In this document: in pieces, positions 16,675 through 25,579 of the stretch
How positions within the stretch are numbered: the stretch's first letter is position 1
How the letters are laid out: every line of letters begins with the position of its first letter
Origin: Halalkaliarchaeum sp. AArc-CO
GTDB lineage: Archaea; Halobacteriota; Halobacteria; Halobacteriales; Haloferacaceae
Assembly: GCF_024972735.1 (NCBI RefSeq)
Contig: NZ_CP087723.1
Coordinates: forward strand, 1,798,001-1,862,000
Length of the DNA stretch: 64,000 nt
Reading direction: 5' to 3'
The notes under the pieces: model-generated
Told to the model about the DNA's origin: nothing
What the model saw: only the letters and a program-made list of their open reading frames with translations
The model's database searches: none
Translations under genes and position numbers: made by a program

Positions 16675-17105
16675 TGTCTGTGGATGGGCTACAGGGACAT
16701 AAGTCGGTTCGGGTTCGCGTCGAAATCGCCGTCTGAAGCGTCGCCCTGCCGGGACGAACGCGGATCGGTATCGGGGAAGCCCGACAGACAAAACAAGTAA
16801 AGCACCGGGAGCCCTACCATATGCTGCGTGCCTCAAGTCCTCGCCCGAGTTCACCCGGACGGGTGCGATGACAGAGCGACGAACCCGGGCACGCGACAGC
16901 GCGTCCGCGGCACACAGCGGACCGCCCGGCACGAGGGTTTCCCGGTCGACGCGGCACGCCGCCGGAGATGAGACCGGACGTTAGTGTTCCGGGCGATATC
17001 TCGCTTTTGCAGCGACGAGAATGCGGAGCTGCCCGGGCATGTTAACAATCAGTACTTAAAAGATAATAGCTCAATTAATAAACCCCGATCCCCAAGCGCC
17101 GATTG
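16675..17105. other. 431-bp intergenic region between divergent asd and zntA
   Basis: This stretch holds the promoters of asd (leftward) and the Zn/Cd ATPase gene (rightward). The zntA side is AT-rich (17041-17085). Small frames in the GC-rich middle have arginine/serine/proline-rich translations without a plausible promoter, and I did not call them. Confidence 0.6.
17075..17081 (+). promoter_or_regulatory. TATA-like box for zntA
   Basis: ttaataa is 25-31 nt before the ATG at 17106, within an AT-rich patch that also has a second possible box (acttaaaag, 17053-17061). Confidence 0.55.
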
Positions 17106-19493
17106 ATGAGCGACGAAGCCGGCGGGACCGAACGGCTCGAACTCGCGGTCCCGGAGATGGACTGTCCGTCGTGTGCCGGAAAAGTGGAAAACTCGCTCGA
17201 TCGGACTGACGGGATCCTCGCGTACGAAACGCGTCCGACGGCGGGGAAAGTGATCGTCCGGTACGATCCCGACCGTCTCACCCCCGCAAAGCTGGCCGCG
17301 GCCGTCCGACGCGCGGGCTACTCGATTGCAGGGTCGTCTGTTCCACTCCCGGGCGTCACCGACACCACCGCCAACGTGGATGACGATGCCGGAGCTGGTA
17401 AGGACAAAAGCGCCGTCGGCGACCCCGACAGCGTCTGGCACAGCGAGCGGGCCATAAAAACCTGGATCAGCGGGATCTTCGCGATCGCCGGACTCCTGGT
17501 GGAGTTCCTGCTCACCGGGGTCAACGCGGAAGTGGCCGTACTCCTGGGGCGGGAGCTGCTCGTCGCCGACGTGCTCTTTCTCGTCGCGACGGCGGCCGCC
17601 GGGGAGACGATCCTCACGAACGGCTACTACTCCGCCAGAAACCGGAGCCTCGACATCGACCTGTTGATCTCGATTGCGATCATCGGCGCGCTGCTCGCCA
17701 GTTTCGGGTTCGGGGCTGGACTCTACCTGGAGGCGGCGCTTTTGTCGTTCCTGTTCAGCGTGGCGGAACTGCTCGAACAGTACTCCATCGACAGGGCACG
17801 GAGCTCACTCCGGGAGCTTTTGAACCTCTCGCCGGACGAAGCGACTATCAGGCGGGACGGCGAGGAACGGACGATCCCCGTCGAGGACGTCCGGATCGGC
17901 GACGTCGCGATCGTGCGGCCCGGCGAGAAGATTCCGATGGACGGCACCGTCCAGGCGGGTGAAAGTGCCGTCAACCAGGCGCCGATCACCGGCGAGTCAG
18001 TGCCGGTCGACAAGATGCCCGGCGACGAGGTGTTTGCAGGGACGATCAACGAGTCGGGGTACCTGGAGGTCGAAGTCACCGCCGAGGCCGCCGACAACAC
18101 CCTCTCGCGGATCATCCAGCTGGTCGAGGACGCCCGGGCGAACCGGACCGAACGCGAGCAGTTCGTCGACCGGTTCGCCGGCTACTACACCCCGATCGTG
18201 GTCGCGCTGGCGGTGCTCACGGCGATCGTTCCGCCGTTTTTCATCGCCGACGGGCTGACCGTCGAGCTTCTGGCCGGTTACAGCTACACGTTCCCGGGGG
18301 CCTGGGAGGTGTGGTTCCTCTACGGGCTGACGCTTCTGGTGCTCGCGTGCCCGTGCGCGTTCGTCATCTCGACGCCCGTCTCGGTCGTCTCCGGGATCAC
18401 GAGCGCCGCCAAGAACGGCGTCCTCATCAAGGGAGGCAACCACCTCGAGACGATGGGCGAAATCGACACGATCGCGCTCGACAAGACCGGCACCCTCACG
18501 AAAGGGGAGCTGGTCGTCACCGACGTCGTCCCGCTGAACGGCAACAGCGAGGCGGATGTCCTCCGGTGTGCCCGGGGGATCGAGTCCCGGTCCGAGCATC
18601 CCATCGGGGAGGCGATCGTCGAACACGCCGCCGATCGGGGAATCGACCGGCCCTCCGTCGGCGACTTCGAGAGCCTCACCGGCAAAGGCGTCGAGGCGAC
18701 CGTCGGGGAGCGACGACATTACGCCGGCAAGCCCGGGCTCTTCGAGGAACTCGGGTTCGATCTGAGCCACGTCCACGCCGCCACCGACGGCGGGATCGTC
18801 ACCGCAAAAAGCCGGAGCATCTGCGAGCGAAACGACTGTCTCGACCTGCTCGAGGACACGATCCCCCGGCTCCAATCGGAGGGGAAAACGGTCGTGCTGG
18901 TCGGCACGGAGAACGAACTCGAGGGGGTGATCGCCGTCGCCGACGAGCTCCGGCCGGAAGCGAAAGCGACCGTCGACCGGCTCCGGGAGCTCGGGATCGG
19001 TCGGATCGTCATGCTCACCGGCGACAACGAGCGGACCGCAGGTGCGATCGCCGCCGAGGTCGGCGTCGACGAGTACCGTGCAGGACTTCTGCCGGCAGGG
19101 AAAGTCGCGGCGATCGAGGAACTCGGACAGTCGGGGCGCGGCGTCGCGATGGTCGGCGACGGAGTCAACGACGCCCCCTCGCTTGCGACGGCAGACGTGG
19201 GGATCGCGATGGGCGCGGCCGGTACCGACACCGCGATCGAGACCGCCGACATCGCACTCATGGGGGACGATCTCTCTCGGCTGCCGTACCTCTATGAACT
19301 GTCACACCGTGCGAACGGCGTCATCAGACAGAACATCTGGTCGAGCCTCGCGGCGAAGGCGCTTCTGGCTGCCGGCGTCCCGTTCGGACTGGTGCCGGTC
19401 TGGGCGGCGGTGCTGATCGGCGATGCCGGTATGACCGTCGCCGTCACCGGCAACGCCCTTCGGCTCTCCCGGATCTCTCCCGCCGATTCGTAG
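17106..19493 (+). CDS. zntA: Zn/Cd-type heavy-metal P1B ATPase
   Basis: A 795-residue metal exporter. An N-terminal HMA domain has CPSC (C20, C23). The membrane metal site is CPC (C415-P-C417 in LACPCAFV), the phosphorylated aspartate is D459 in DKTGT, and [10 protein letters not shown] is present. The last membrane segments read GLVPVWAAVLIGDAGMTV and VTGNALRL. The Asp in IGDAG and this context are typical of the Zn/Cd/Pb (P1B-2) group, not of Cu pumps, which have MxxSS there. An ATG at 17106 follows an in-frame TTG at 17103; ATG is chosen. It probably exports Zn(II) and Cd(II). No metal regulator is adjacent. Confidence 0.93.
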   Translation: MSDEAGGTERLELAVPEMDCPSCAGKVENSLDRTDGILAYETRPTAGKVIVRYDPDRLTPAKLAAAVRRAGYSIAGSSVPLPGVTDTTANVDDDAGAGKDKSAVGDPDSVWHSERAIKTWISGIFAIAGLLVEFLLTGVNAEVAVLLGRELLVADVLFLVATAAAGETILTNGYYSARNRSLDIDLLISIAIIGALLASFGFGAGLYLEAALLSFLFSVAELLEQYSIDRARSSLRELLNLSPDEATIRRDGEERTIPVEDVRIGDVAIVRPGEKIPMDGTVQAGESAVNQAPITGESVPVDKMPGDEVFAGTINESGYLEVEVTAEAADNTLSRIIQLVEDARANRTEREQFVDRFAGYYTPIVVALAVLTAIVPPFFIADGLTVELLAGYSYTFPGAWEVWFLYGLTLLVLACPCAFVISTPVSVVSGITSAAKNGVLIKGGNHLETMGEIDTIALDKTGTLTKGELVVTDVVPLNGNSEADVLRCARGIESRSEHPIGEAIVEHAADRGIDRPSVGDFESLTGKGVEATVGERRHYAGKPGLFEELGFDLSHVHAATDGGIVTAKSRSICERNDCLDLLEDTIPRLQSEGKTVVLVGTENELEGVIAVADELRPEAKATVDRLRELGIGRIVMLTGDNERTAGAIAAEVGVDEYRAGLLPAGKVAAIEELGQSGRGVAMVGDGVNDAPSLATADVGIAMGAAGTDTAIETADIALMGDDLSRLPYLYELSHRANGVIRQNIWSSLAAKALLAAGVPFGLVPVWAAVLIGDAGMTVAVTGNALRLSRISPADS

Positions 19494-19515
19494 CCGGATT
19501 CCCGTGGTCGCCCGA

Positions 19516-19968
19516 TCAGCCTTCGCCCCCGGTTGCGAGCGGCCCGACGGTGATCCGGGCGTCGTAGACGGTGCGGTCGTGTTCGTCGCGGATCGAGACC
19601 TCGATCGTGTACTCGGCTCTCGGTACCCGATCGTCGGTCTCCACGACCAGCGGCTCGCCCGCCGAGAGGTTCTCCGTCGCCTCGTCGACACGCCGGATTT
19701 CGGTTCCGTTCTCGAAGACGGCGTACGAAATCCGATAGGGGAGCTGTATTTCGGAATCGGGGACGAACGTGTAGACGATACGGTCCTCGTCGGCGTGTGT
19801 GTCCGCCGAGAACACCGCCGGAGACGGCGGATCAGCAGGCTCGGCCGGATCCGGAGTGACCACCAGTCCCCCCAGGATGATCCCGAACGCCAGGCTGACG
19901 ACTGCGACGACCAGCAACAGGGCGAGCACCTGACGCAGCGTGACGTTCCGGTCGAGTGCCGATTCCAT
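19516..19968 (-). CDS. Membrane-anchored extracytoplasmic protein, function unknown
   Basis: A 150-residue protein with a short N-terminus (MESALDRNVTLRQ), one hydrophobic segment (about residues 13-38) and an acidic, beta-rich outside domain. No lipobox is visible, so the helix is probably an uncleaved anchor. It is convergent with zntA and is the last gene of a leftward cluster of small membrane proteins. I do not recognise the family. The domain looks like an immunoglobulin-like or transglutaminase-associated sandwich (RAEYTIEVSIRDEHDRTVYD), which is a guess. Confidence 0.65.
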   Translation of the reverse strand: MESALDRNVTLRQVLALLLVVAVVSLAFGIILGGLVVTPDPAEPADPPSPAVFSADTHADEDRIVYTFVPDSEIQLPYRISYAVFENGTEIRRVDEATENLSAGEPLVVETDDRVPRAEYTIEVSIRDEHDRTVYDARITVGPLATGGEG

Positions 19969-20034
19969 AGCGGTGACTCTCCTCGGTTCCTTATAACCCG
20001 GCGGATCGAGAGATCGGGGCAGAAGCGACGGCAG

Positions 20035-20349
20035 CTATACGGCAGTCACGATGACGACTGCGTTCCAGGCGGTGACCAGCCCGCCGACCGTCGCCAGCGC
20101 CAGCGGCACCGCGACCCGGGCGGGGGTGTACAGGACCGACCAGACCGCGCCGAAGGAGACAAAGACGGCGAGTTTCAGTCCCAGCAGTCCGGCGTACCCG
20201 TACGTCTTCATCGCCGGCGCGGCAAGCGGTCCGGCCTCGGCGACGCCGCCGAACGAGAGACCGACGAGCGTCGAGACGGTGTCGCCGATCCCGTACAGCA
20301 GAACCGCAGCGATCCACAGCTCGCGCTCGTACTGAACCAGAAGCTCCAT
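20035..20349 (-). CDS. Small polytopic membrane protein with YGxGD motif
   Basis: A 104-residue protein with about three membrane segments. It is a paralogue of the protein at 6478-6837: both have WIxAxxxYGxGDxxxT in the first segment, a conserved Glu-Gly/Pro loop, and a KL(A/V)xF segment after a Tyr/Phe-Gly turn. It starts 16 nt after the stop of a 48-residue membrane protein, so the two are probably co-transcribed. The conserved Asp within a membrane helix is worth noting. Function unknown; possibly related to DUF5658-type families. Confidence 0.7.
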   Translation of the reverse strand: MELLVQYERELWIAAVLLYGIGDTVSTLVGLSFGGVAEAGPLAAPAMKTYGYAGLLGLKLAVFVSFGAVWSVLYTPARVAVPLALATVGGLVTAWNAVVIVTAV

Positions 20350-20365
20350 TCGATCGATCCATGGG

Positions 20366-20512
20366 CTAGGGAATCATCAGTGCGACGGCGGCGACCGACA
20401 CGAGGATCGTGAACGTCACGATCAACAGGAAATCGATCGCCGGCGTGAGATAGCTGTCGACGGGGGCTTCCGTCGCGCCGTCGACGTCCAGTCGTGTGGA
20501 ATCGGTTGCCAT
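20366..20512 (-). CDS. Small membrane protein (48 aa)
   Basis: An open frame with a 22-residue acidic N-terminus (MATDSTRLDVDGATEAPVDS) and one hydrophobic helix reaching the C-terminus (ending VAALMIP-like). A strong minus-strand TATA-like box (tactaaaag, 20534-20542) lies 22-30 nt upstream, so transcription probably starts at the ATG and continues into the YGxGD gene 16 nt downstream. Function unknown. The linkage suggests that the two membrane proteins may work together. Confidence 0.65.
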   Translation of the reverse strand: MATDSTRLDVDGATEAPVDSYLTPAIDFLLIVTFTILVSVAAVALMIP

Positions 20513-20533
20513 CTGTACGCTCGGAGGTTTCCA

Positions 20534-20542
20534 CTTTTAGTA
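20534..20542 (-). promoter_or_regulatory. TATA-like box for the 48-residue membrane protein operon
   Basis: tactaaaag on the minus strand, 22-30 nt before the ATG at 20512. Confidence 0.6.
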
Positions 20543-20590
20543 CAAAAAGTTCCGCCCCGAATTATCGGGTGTGATAGAGAGTAGCCGGTG

Positions 20591-22006
20591 TCAGTCGGCC
20601 GTAACTTCGACCCGGTTTTCGGTGACGTGGAGGTAGGTGATCGACGAAATTTCGTCGTTATCTATTTCGAAGTCCAGCGACGCACCTCCCGAGTAAACGA
20701 GATCGGACGGATTCCCGTTGAAATCCACGGATTCGATGACTAACGCGCCCTGGATATTAGGGGATTGTTCTCCTCCGCCGTCGAGGGTAGCCTCCGAGTA
20801 TGGTGCATAAATAAATCCGGTCAACTGTGAGTTGCCAGAAATAGAAACAGTTGTGTTTGACGAGTGGACTAACACGAGCAAGTTCTCTGGATCCTCGTCG
20901 GTGTTCATCTCCGCGTTACCGCTGATTGTCACGTCACCCCTGACGTAAAATGTAACTAGCCCATCACCATCGATATCTGCATCATCCAACGTAACGTCCC
21001 CATCGACCACGAGATCGATATCACCCGACGTAGTGTCAAAAGTTATGTCCTCGAACGATTCATCTTCATCGGCGTAATACGTTCCGTTCTGAATAGTATT
21101 CGATTCGACAGCATCCGAGAGGTCTTTACAGTCTTCTGTCTCACAATAGTCGATCTGATCGTCGATTTGGGGACTAACTGAGGGACGATAGACGCCTTCC
21201 GCCCACTCGCCCTGAATGCTGTTATGTCTATCTTCTACGCCATCTTCATCAGTTGTCGCAACTCCATGTTCGAACGTCTCCTGAAAGGGTACAGTAAGAT
21301 TCACCCACACTGTCCGGTTATCTGGGTCGTGCGTGACGCTCCCGTCAGTTCTGGTCTCGAAGAACTCTTTCCATCCGTAGTGGTAGTCACTGGTCACCTC
21401 AACGTGAACGTGTCCACCCTCGAGAGGATTGGTGTGTGTTTCGTTCGGGAAGTGACGATCGAAGTCGGACTCGCTGACTGTAATCTGGTCGCCGGGTGAC
21501 GCCCCCGACGTGTCGCCCTCGACTTTTACCATCGGAAACGTCAGCGTCCGATCCCGATAATGGTATTCGGGCGGAGACACCATCTTGCTCCAGCCGTTCT
21601 CGGCGCGCCAGACGCCACCACCCTGGTAGGCGACTGTCCGGTCCCCGGATTCGTAGACGACTTTGCCGAACTGTTCTTCGGCGATCGGAACCTCGGTTTC
21701 GTTCTCGTCGATCCACGTGACAGTAATTTCGCCTGCACCCTCGTCGACGTAAACACTCCCGCTCCCGCCGTGTTGACCCAGCCGGACTGACTTCTTCGGC
21801 GACTCCCCGAGCGCGACTTCCGCAGCGCTGGAGTCGAACTGCGTCATCGCCGCCTCCGCCTGGCTCGCCTGGGCGGACTCCTCGACGTCCGCGATCGCCA
21901 CCGCCCCAACCGCGACGACCACGCCGACGACCGCAAGCGAGAGTCCGATCACCAGAATGTACCCGACGACGGCGGACTGCCCCCTGGATCTGCCGACACA
22001 CCCCAT
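20591..22006 (-). CDS. Pilin-like surface protein with C-terminal beta-helix-like domain
   Basis: A 471-residue protein. The N-terminus (CVGRSRGQSAVVGYILVIGL) is a prepilin-like segment with a hydrophobic core, as in haloarchaeal DUF7289 proteins. The last about 150 residues read as repeated short strands (DIDLVVDGDVTLDDADIDG, TFYVRGDVTISG, SISGNSQLTGFIYAPYSEA). These look like a right-handed beta-helix, similar to domains in other pilus-tip or surface proteins (DUF7305-like, from memory). The start at 22006 is favoured because a minus-strand TATA-like box (22037-22044) would lie inside or too near a start at 22033. Codon use in the middle is clearly more AT-rich than the neighbours, suggesting transfer or fast change. 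Confidence 0.75.
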   Translation of the reverse strand: MGCVGRSRGQSAVVGYILVIGLSLAVVGVVVAVGAVAIADVEESAQASQAEAAMTQFDSSAAEVALGESPKKSVRLGQHGGSGSVYVDEGAGEITVTWIDENETEVPIAEEQFGKVVYESGDRTVAYQGGGVWRAENGWSKMVSPPEYHYRDRTLTFPMVKVEGDTSGASPGDQITVSESDFDRHFPNETHTNPLEGGHVHVEVTSDYHYGWKEFFETRTDGSVTHDPDNRTVWVNLTVPFQETFEHGVATTDEDGVEDRHNSIQGEWAEGVYRPSVSPQIDDQIDYCETEDCKDLSDAVESNTIQNGTYYADEDESFEDITFDTTSGDIDLVVDGDVTLDDADIDGDGLVTFYVRGDVTISGNAEMNTDEDPENLLVLVHSSNTTVSISGNSQLTGFIYAPYSEATLDGGGEQSPNIQGALVIESVDFNGNPSDLVYSGGASLDFEIDNDEISSITYLHVTENRVEVTAD

Positions 22007-22036
22007 AGTATTGTGTAAATTGGCCGATAGCACTGA

Positions 22037-22044
22037 CTTAAAAG
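22037..22044 (-). promoter_or_regulatory. TATA-like box for the pilin-like gene
   Basis: cttttaag on the minus strand lies 31-38 nt before the ATG at 22006 and too close to the alternative start at 22033. Confidence 0.5.
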
Positions 22045-22084
22045 CGGCGGCCGAGTTATCACTGTTGATTTTCCGGACGTCCGG

Positions 22085-22990
22085 TCAGTCGAACGAGTGG
22101 ATCCCCGCCGTCGTCACCTCACAGCCGTCCTCGGTGACGAGAAGAGTGTGTTCCGCCTGGCTGACCAGACAGTCTGTGTCCTCTTTTAAGACGGGGTAGC
22201 CCTTCACGACGTCTCGCTGTTTGAGCCGTCGCAGCGCCATCTCGACGCCGGTCCCCTCGAGCCATCTGGCCGCAAACGGGAGCCCGTCGAGTTCTCGAAT
22301 CTGGTCCAGGACGTCACGGGCCCGACGATCGCGGACGCTCCGGTCCCGCTCCAGTTCGAAGATCTCCTCGGTGGCCCCCTCGCCGACTTTGCCCCGCCCG
22401 TCGGTGGCGAACGGTTCGATGGCGATCGCCTGTCCGGGTTCGAGTTCGACCGACCGATCGACGCCGCGGTTGGGGACGTTCGGTCCAGTGTGGGCGTCGT
22501 ACTGCTGGACGCCGTGACCCGAGAGGTTGAGCACCGGCGTGTAACCGTAGCCGCGGATGACGTCCTCGATCGCCCGACCGACCTCGCCGACCGGAACCCC
22601 GGGACCGACCTCGTCGACTGCGGCCTCCAGTGCGGACTCGGAGGCCTCGACGAGTTCGTCGTTGCCAGTGTAGTCGACGGTCACCGCGGCGTCGGCGATG
22701 TAGCCGTCGACGTGGACGCCGATGTCGAGACAGACCATCTCCTCGCCGAACGTGGTTTCGTCCTCGCGTCCCGGCGTGGCGTGGGACGCCTCCTCGTCGA
22801 CGCTTATATTCACCGGGAACGCGATGCCCGCGTCCGCCTCTCGGATCCGATCTTCGGCGTACTCGGCGACCTCGAGGTGGGTCACGCCCGGTTCGATCAT
22901 CTCCCGGGCCTCGTTCATCGTCTCGACCAGGATCTCCCCCGCTTCCCTGTAGCATTCGACGGCGTGCTCGTCGAGGTCTCCGTAACTCAT
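22085..22990 (-). CDS. map: Type II methionine aminopeptidase
   Basis: A 301-residue enzyme that removes the initiator methionine. The dinuclear-metal ligands of the pita-bread fold are visible: Asp in VCLDIGVHVDGYIADAAVTVD, His in LSGHGVQQYDAH, Glu in AIEPFATDG and the last Glu near AEHTLLV. The insertion after the second His marks type II enzymes, the archaeal/eukaryotic kind. The ATG at 22990 (MSYGDLDEHAVECY) is preferred because the upstream extension is not conserved and runs into 20-bp repeats. Confidence 0.95.
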   Translation of the reverse strand: MSYGDLDEHAVECYREAGEILVETMNEAREMIEPGVTHLEVAEYAEDRIREADAGIAFPVNISVDEEASHATPGREDETTFGEEMVCLDIGVHVDGYIADAAVTVDYTGNDELVEASESALEAAVDEVGPGVPVGEVGRAIEDVIRGYGYTPVLNLSGHGVQQYDAHTGPNVPNRGVDRSVELEPGQAIAIEPFATDGRGKVGEGATEEIFELERDRSVRDRRARDVLDQIRELDGLPFAARWLEGTGVEMALRRLKQRDVVKGYPVLKEDTDCLVSQAEHTLLVTEDGCEVTTAGIHSFD

Positions 22991-23044
22991 ACCGTGGGAT
23001 TGAGGCGAGGCTGCCAAAGAGGTTGCGGGAGGCGATTCGACCAC

Positions 23045-23138
23045 CCGACGACACTCGCGATCGTCCGACGACACTCGCGATCGTCCGACGGCGCTCGCGA
23101 TCGTCCGACGGCGCTCGCGATCGCCCGACGACCCTCGC
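23045..23138. repeat. 20-bp tandem repeat, about 4.7 copies
   Basis: The unit ccgacgacactcgcgatcgt recurs four times with one or two changes per copy, plus a partial fifth copy. It lies between the start of map and the stop of the asparaginase-family gene. Each unit contains the palindrome cgcgatcg. There are no spacers, so it is not a CRISPR array. Confidence 0.85.
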
Positions 23139-23148
23139 GCCCGCCGCG

Positions 23149-24060
23149 TCAGCGATCGACGGCGACGCTCGTCTGCATCCCGTCGGTGTTGAAGGCACTA
23201 CCGGCCGCCGAGTCGTCGAGGACGATGATCCCCGCTCCCGACCCCGTGAGTTCCTCGAACTCCTCGATCGCCCGATCGGCCGCCGCTTGGGCGCTGTGAC
23301 CCTCTTCGAGGAGATCGACGGCCCGTCGCGAGAGCGTCACCCGGGCGATGTCCTCCCCCGCCCCAGTCGCAGAGGCCCCGCCGGCGGGCGTACAGTAAAA
23401 CCCGGACCCCACCTGCGGCACGTCGCCGACCCGCCCCGCGAGTGCGTACGATCGCCCGCCGGTCGAGGTCGCAGCAGCGAACGTCTCCCTGTCTGCGGCT
23501 ACGGCGCCGACCGTGTCGTGATCCGGCGCCTGTGTCGCGTCGGACTCGTCGCCTCCACGTTCGCCGGCCTGGTCGTCGCCGCCGCCGAACCGCGAATCCA
23601 GCCAGGCGAGTTGGTCGCGGGGGGAGCCGTCCGGTGGACTCTCGGACTCGAAGGACTCCCGTTTGTCGGCAGTCAGTAGATCCGTCTCGGTTCCGACGCC
23701 GAAGTCCGCCGCGAGATCGACGGCGTGAACGCCCGAAACGAGCACGTGGGGGGTCGCCTCGAGGACGACCCGCGCGACCGACACCGCGTGTTCGACCCCC
23801 GGCATCGAACACGCCGCGCCGACCTCGCGGTCCGATCGCATGACGCCTGCGTCCGTCCTGACGATCCCGTCGGCCTGTACAGCTCCCCCGACGCCGGCGT
23901 TGAACCGCTCGTCGGATTCGAGCACCCGAACGGCCGCCTCGACGGCGTCGAGCGGCTCCGGCGAGGACGCCCCTACCGCCGCCGCCTCGTCGAGTACCGC
24001 CTGTCGTTCCTCGGGTTCATCGGGCGTGCTCCCGGCGCCGCCGTGAACGATCACTCGCAT
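23149..24060 (-). CDS. Isoaspartyl peptidase / L-asparaginase (Ntn hydrolase)
   Basis: A 303-residue member of the N-terminal-nucleophile asparaginase family (IaaA type). The start [11 protein letters not shown] and [20 protein letters not shown] are family hallmarks. The autocleavage site is HDTVGAVA near residue 178, where Thr becomes the nucleophile of the beta subunit. [15 protein letters not shown] and GAGEDIAR follow. A long acidic loop of about 45 residues precedes the cleavage site. It hydrolyses asparagine or beta-aspartyl dipeptides. The start at 24060 gives the normal N-terminus. Confidence 0.9.
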   Translation of the reverse strand: MRVIVHGGAGSTPDEPEERQAVLDEAAAVGASSPEPLDAVEAAVRVLESDERFNAGVGGAVQADGIVRTDAGVMRSDREVGAACSMPGVEHAVSVARVVLEATPHVLVSGVHAVDLAADFGVGTETDLLTADKRESFESESPPDGSPRDQLAWLDSRFGGGDDQAGERGGDESDATQAPDHDTVGAVAADRETFAAATSTGGRSYALAGRVGDVPQVGSGFYCTPAGGASATGAGEDIARVTLSRRAVDLLEEGHSAQAAADRAIEEFEELTGSGAGIIVLDDSAAGSAFNTDGMQTSVAVDR

Positions 24061-24100
24061 GCCCGGGTGAAATCCGGGCGTCGCCTTAAGAACCCGGGAA

Positions 24101-24196
24101 GCGGTCAACTACCCCACCCTACTGCGCTCGGGCAGATGACCTGCCACTCGCTCGTTGAGGGTGGGGCCTCCGCCTTGAATTGGGTGAACCGACCGC
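24101..24196. repeat. Nested inverted repeat, possible orphan IS200/IS605-type end
   Basis: Three nested stems can be drawn: gcggtc (24101-24106) with gaccgc (24191-24196), ccccaccct (24112-24120) with agggtgggg (24158-24166), and ggcag (24131-24135) with ctgcc (24141-24145). The string cgctcgttgagggtgggg resembles, from memory, the ends of haloarchaeal IS200/IS605 (TnpB/IS1341-type) elements. No transposase or TnpB gene is next to it. It may be a remnant, a non-autonomous copy, or a structured leader of icd. Confidence 0.55.
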
Positions 24197-24263
24197 CGTG
24201 CCGTTCCAGTATTGTGAACTATCAACACGACAAGTGTTGTCATCATTCGTTGAAAACGGCAGT

Positions 24264-24270
24264 AACTTTA
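24264..24270 (+). promoter_or_regulatory. Possible TATA-like box for icd
   Basis: aacttta lies 28-34 nt before the icd ATG at 24298, downstream of the nested palindrome. Confidence 0.4.
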
Positions 24271-24297
24271 GGCCCCCCTCGGAAGCTTCGGACGTTC

Positions 24298-25560
<1,263 letters not shown>

Positions 25561-25579
25561 AAAACGGAGGACGGATCCC

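Noticed and set aside
16801-17000. Small plus-strand frames between asd and zntA, such as one beginning MTERRTRARD
   Set aside because: No promoter at a proper distance, Arg/Ser-rich content and no resemblance to S17e, a small gene I would have expected near asd in haloarchaea.
23045-23138. Possible CRISPR array
   Set aside because: The 20-bp units are directly adjacent with no unique spacers, and no cas gene is in the window.
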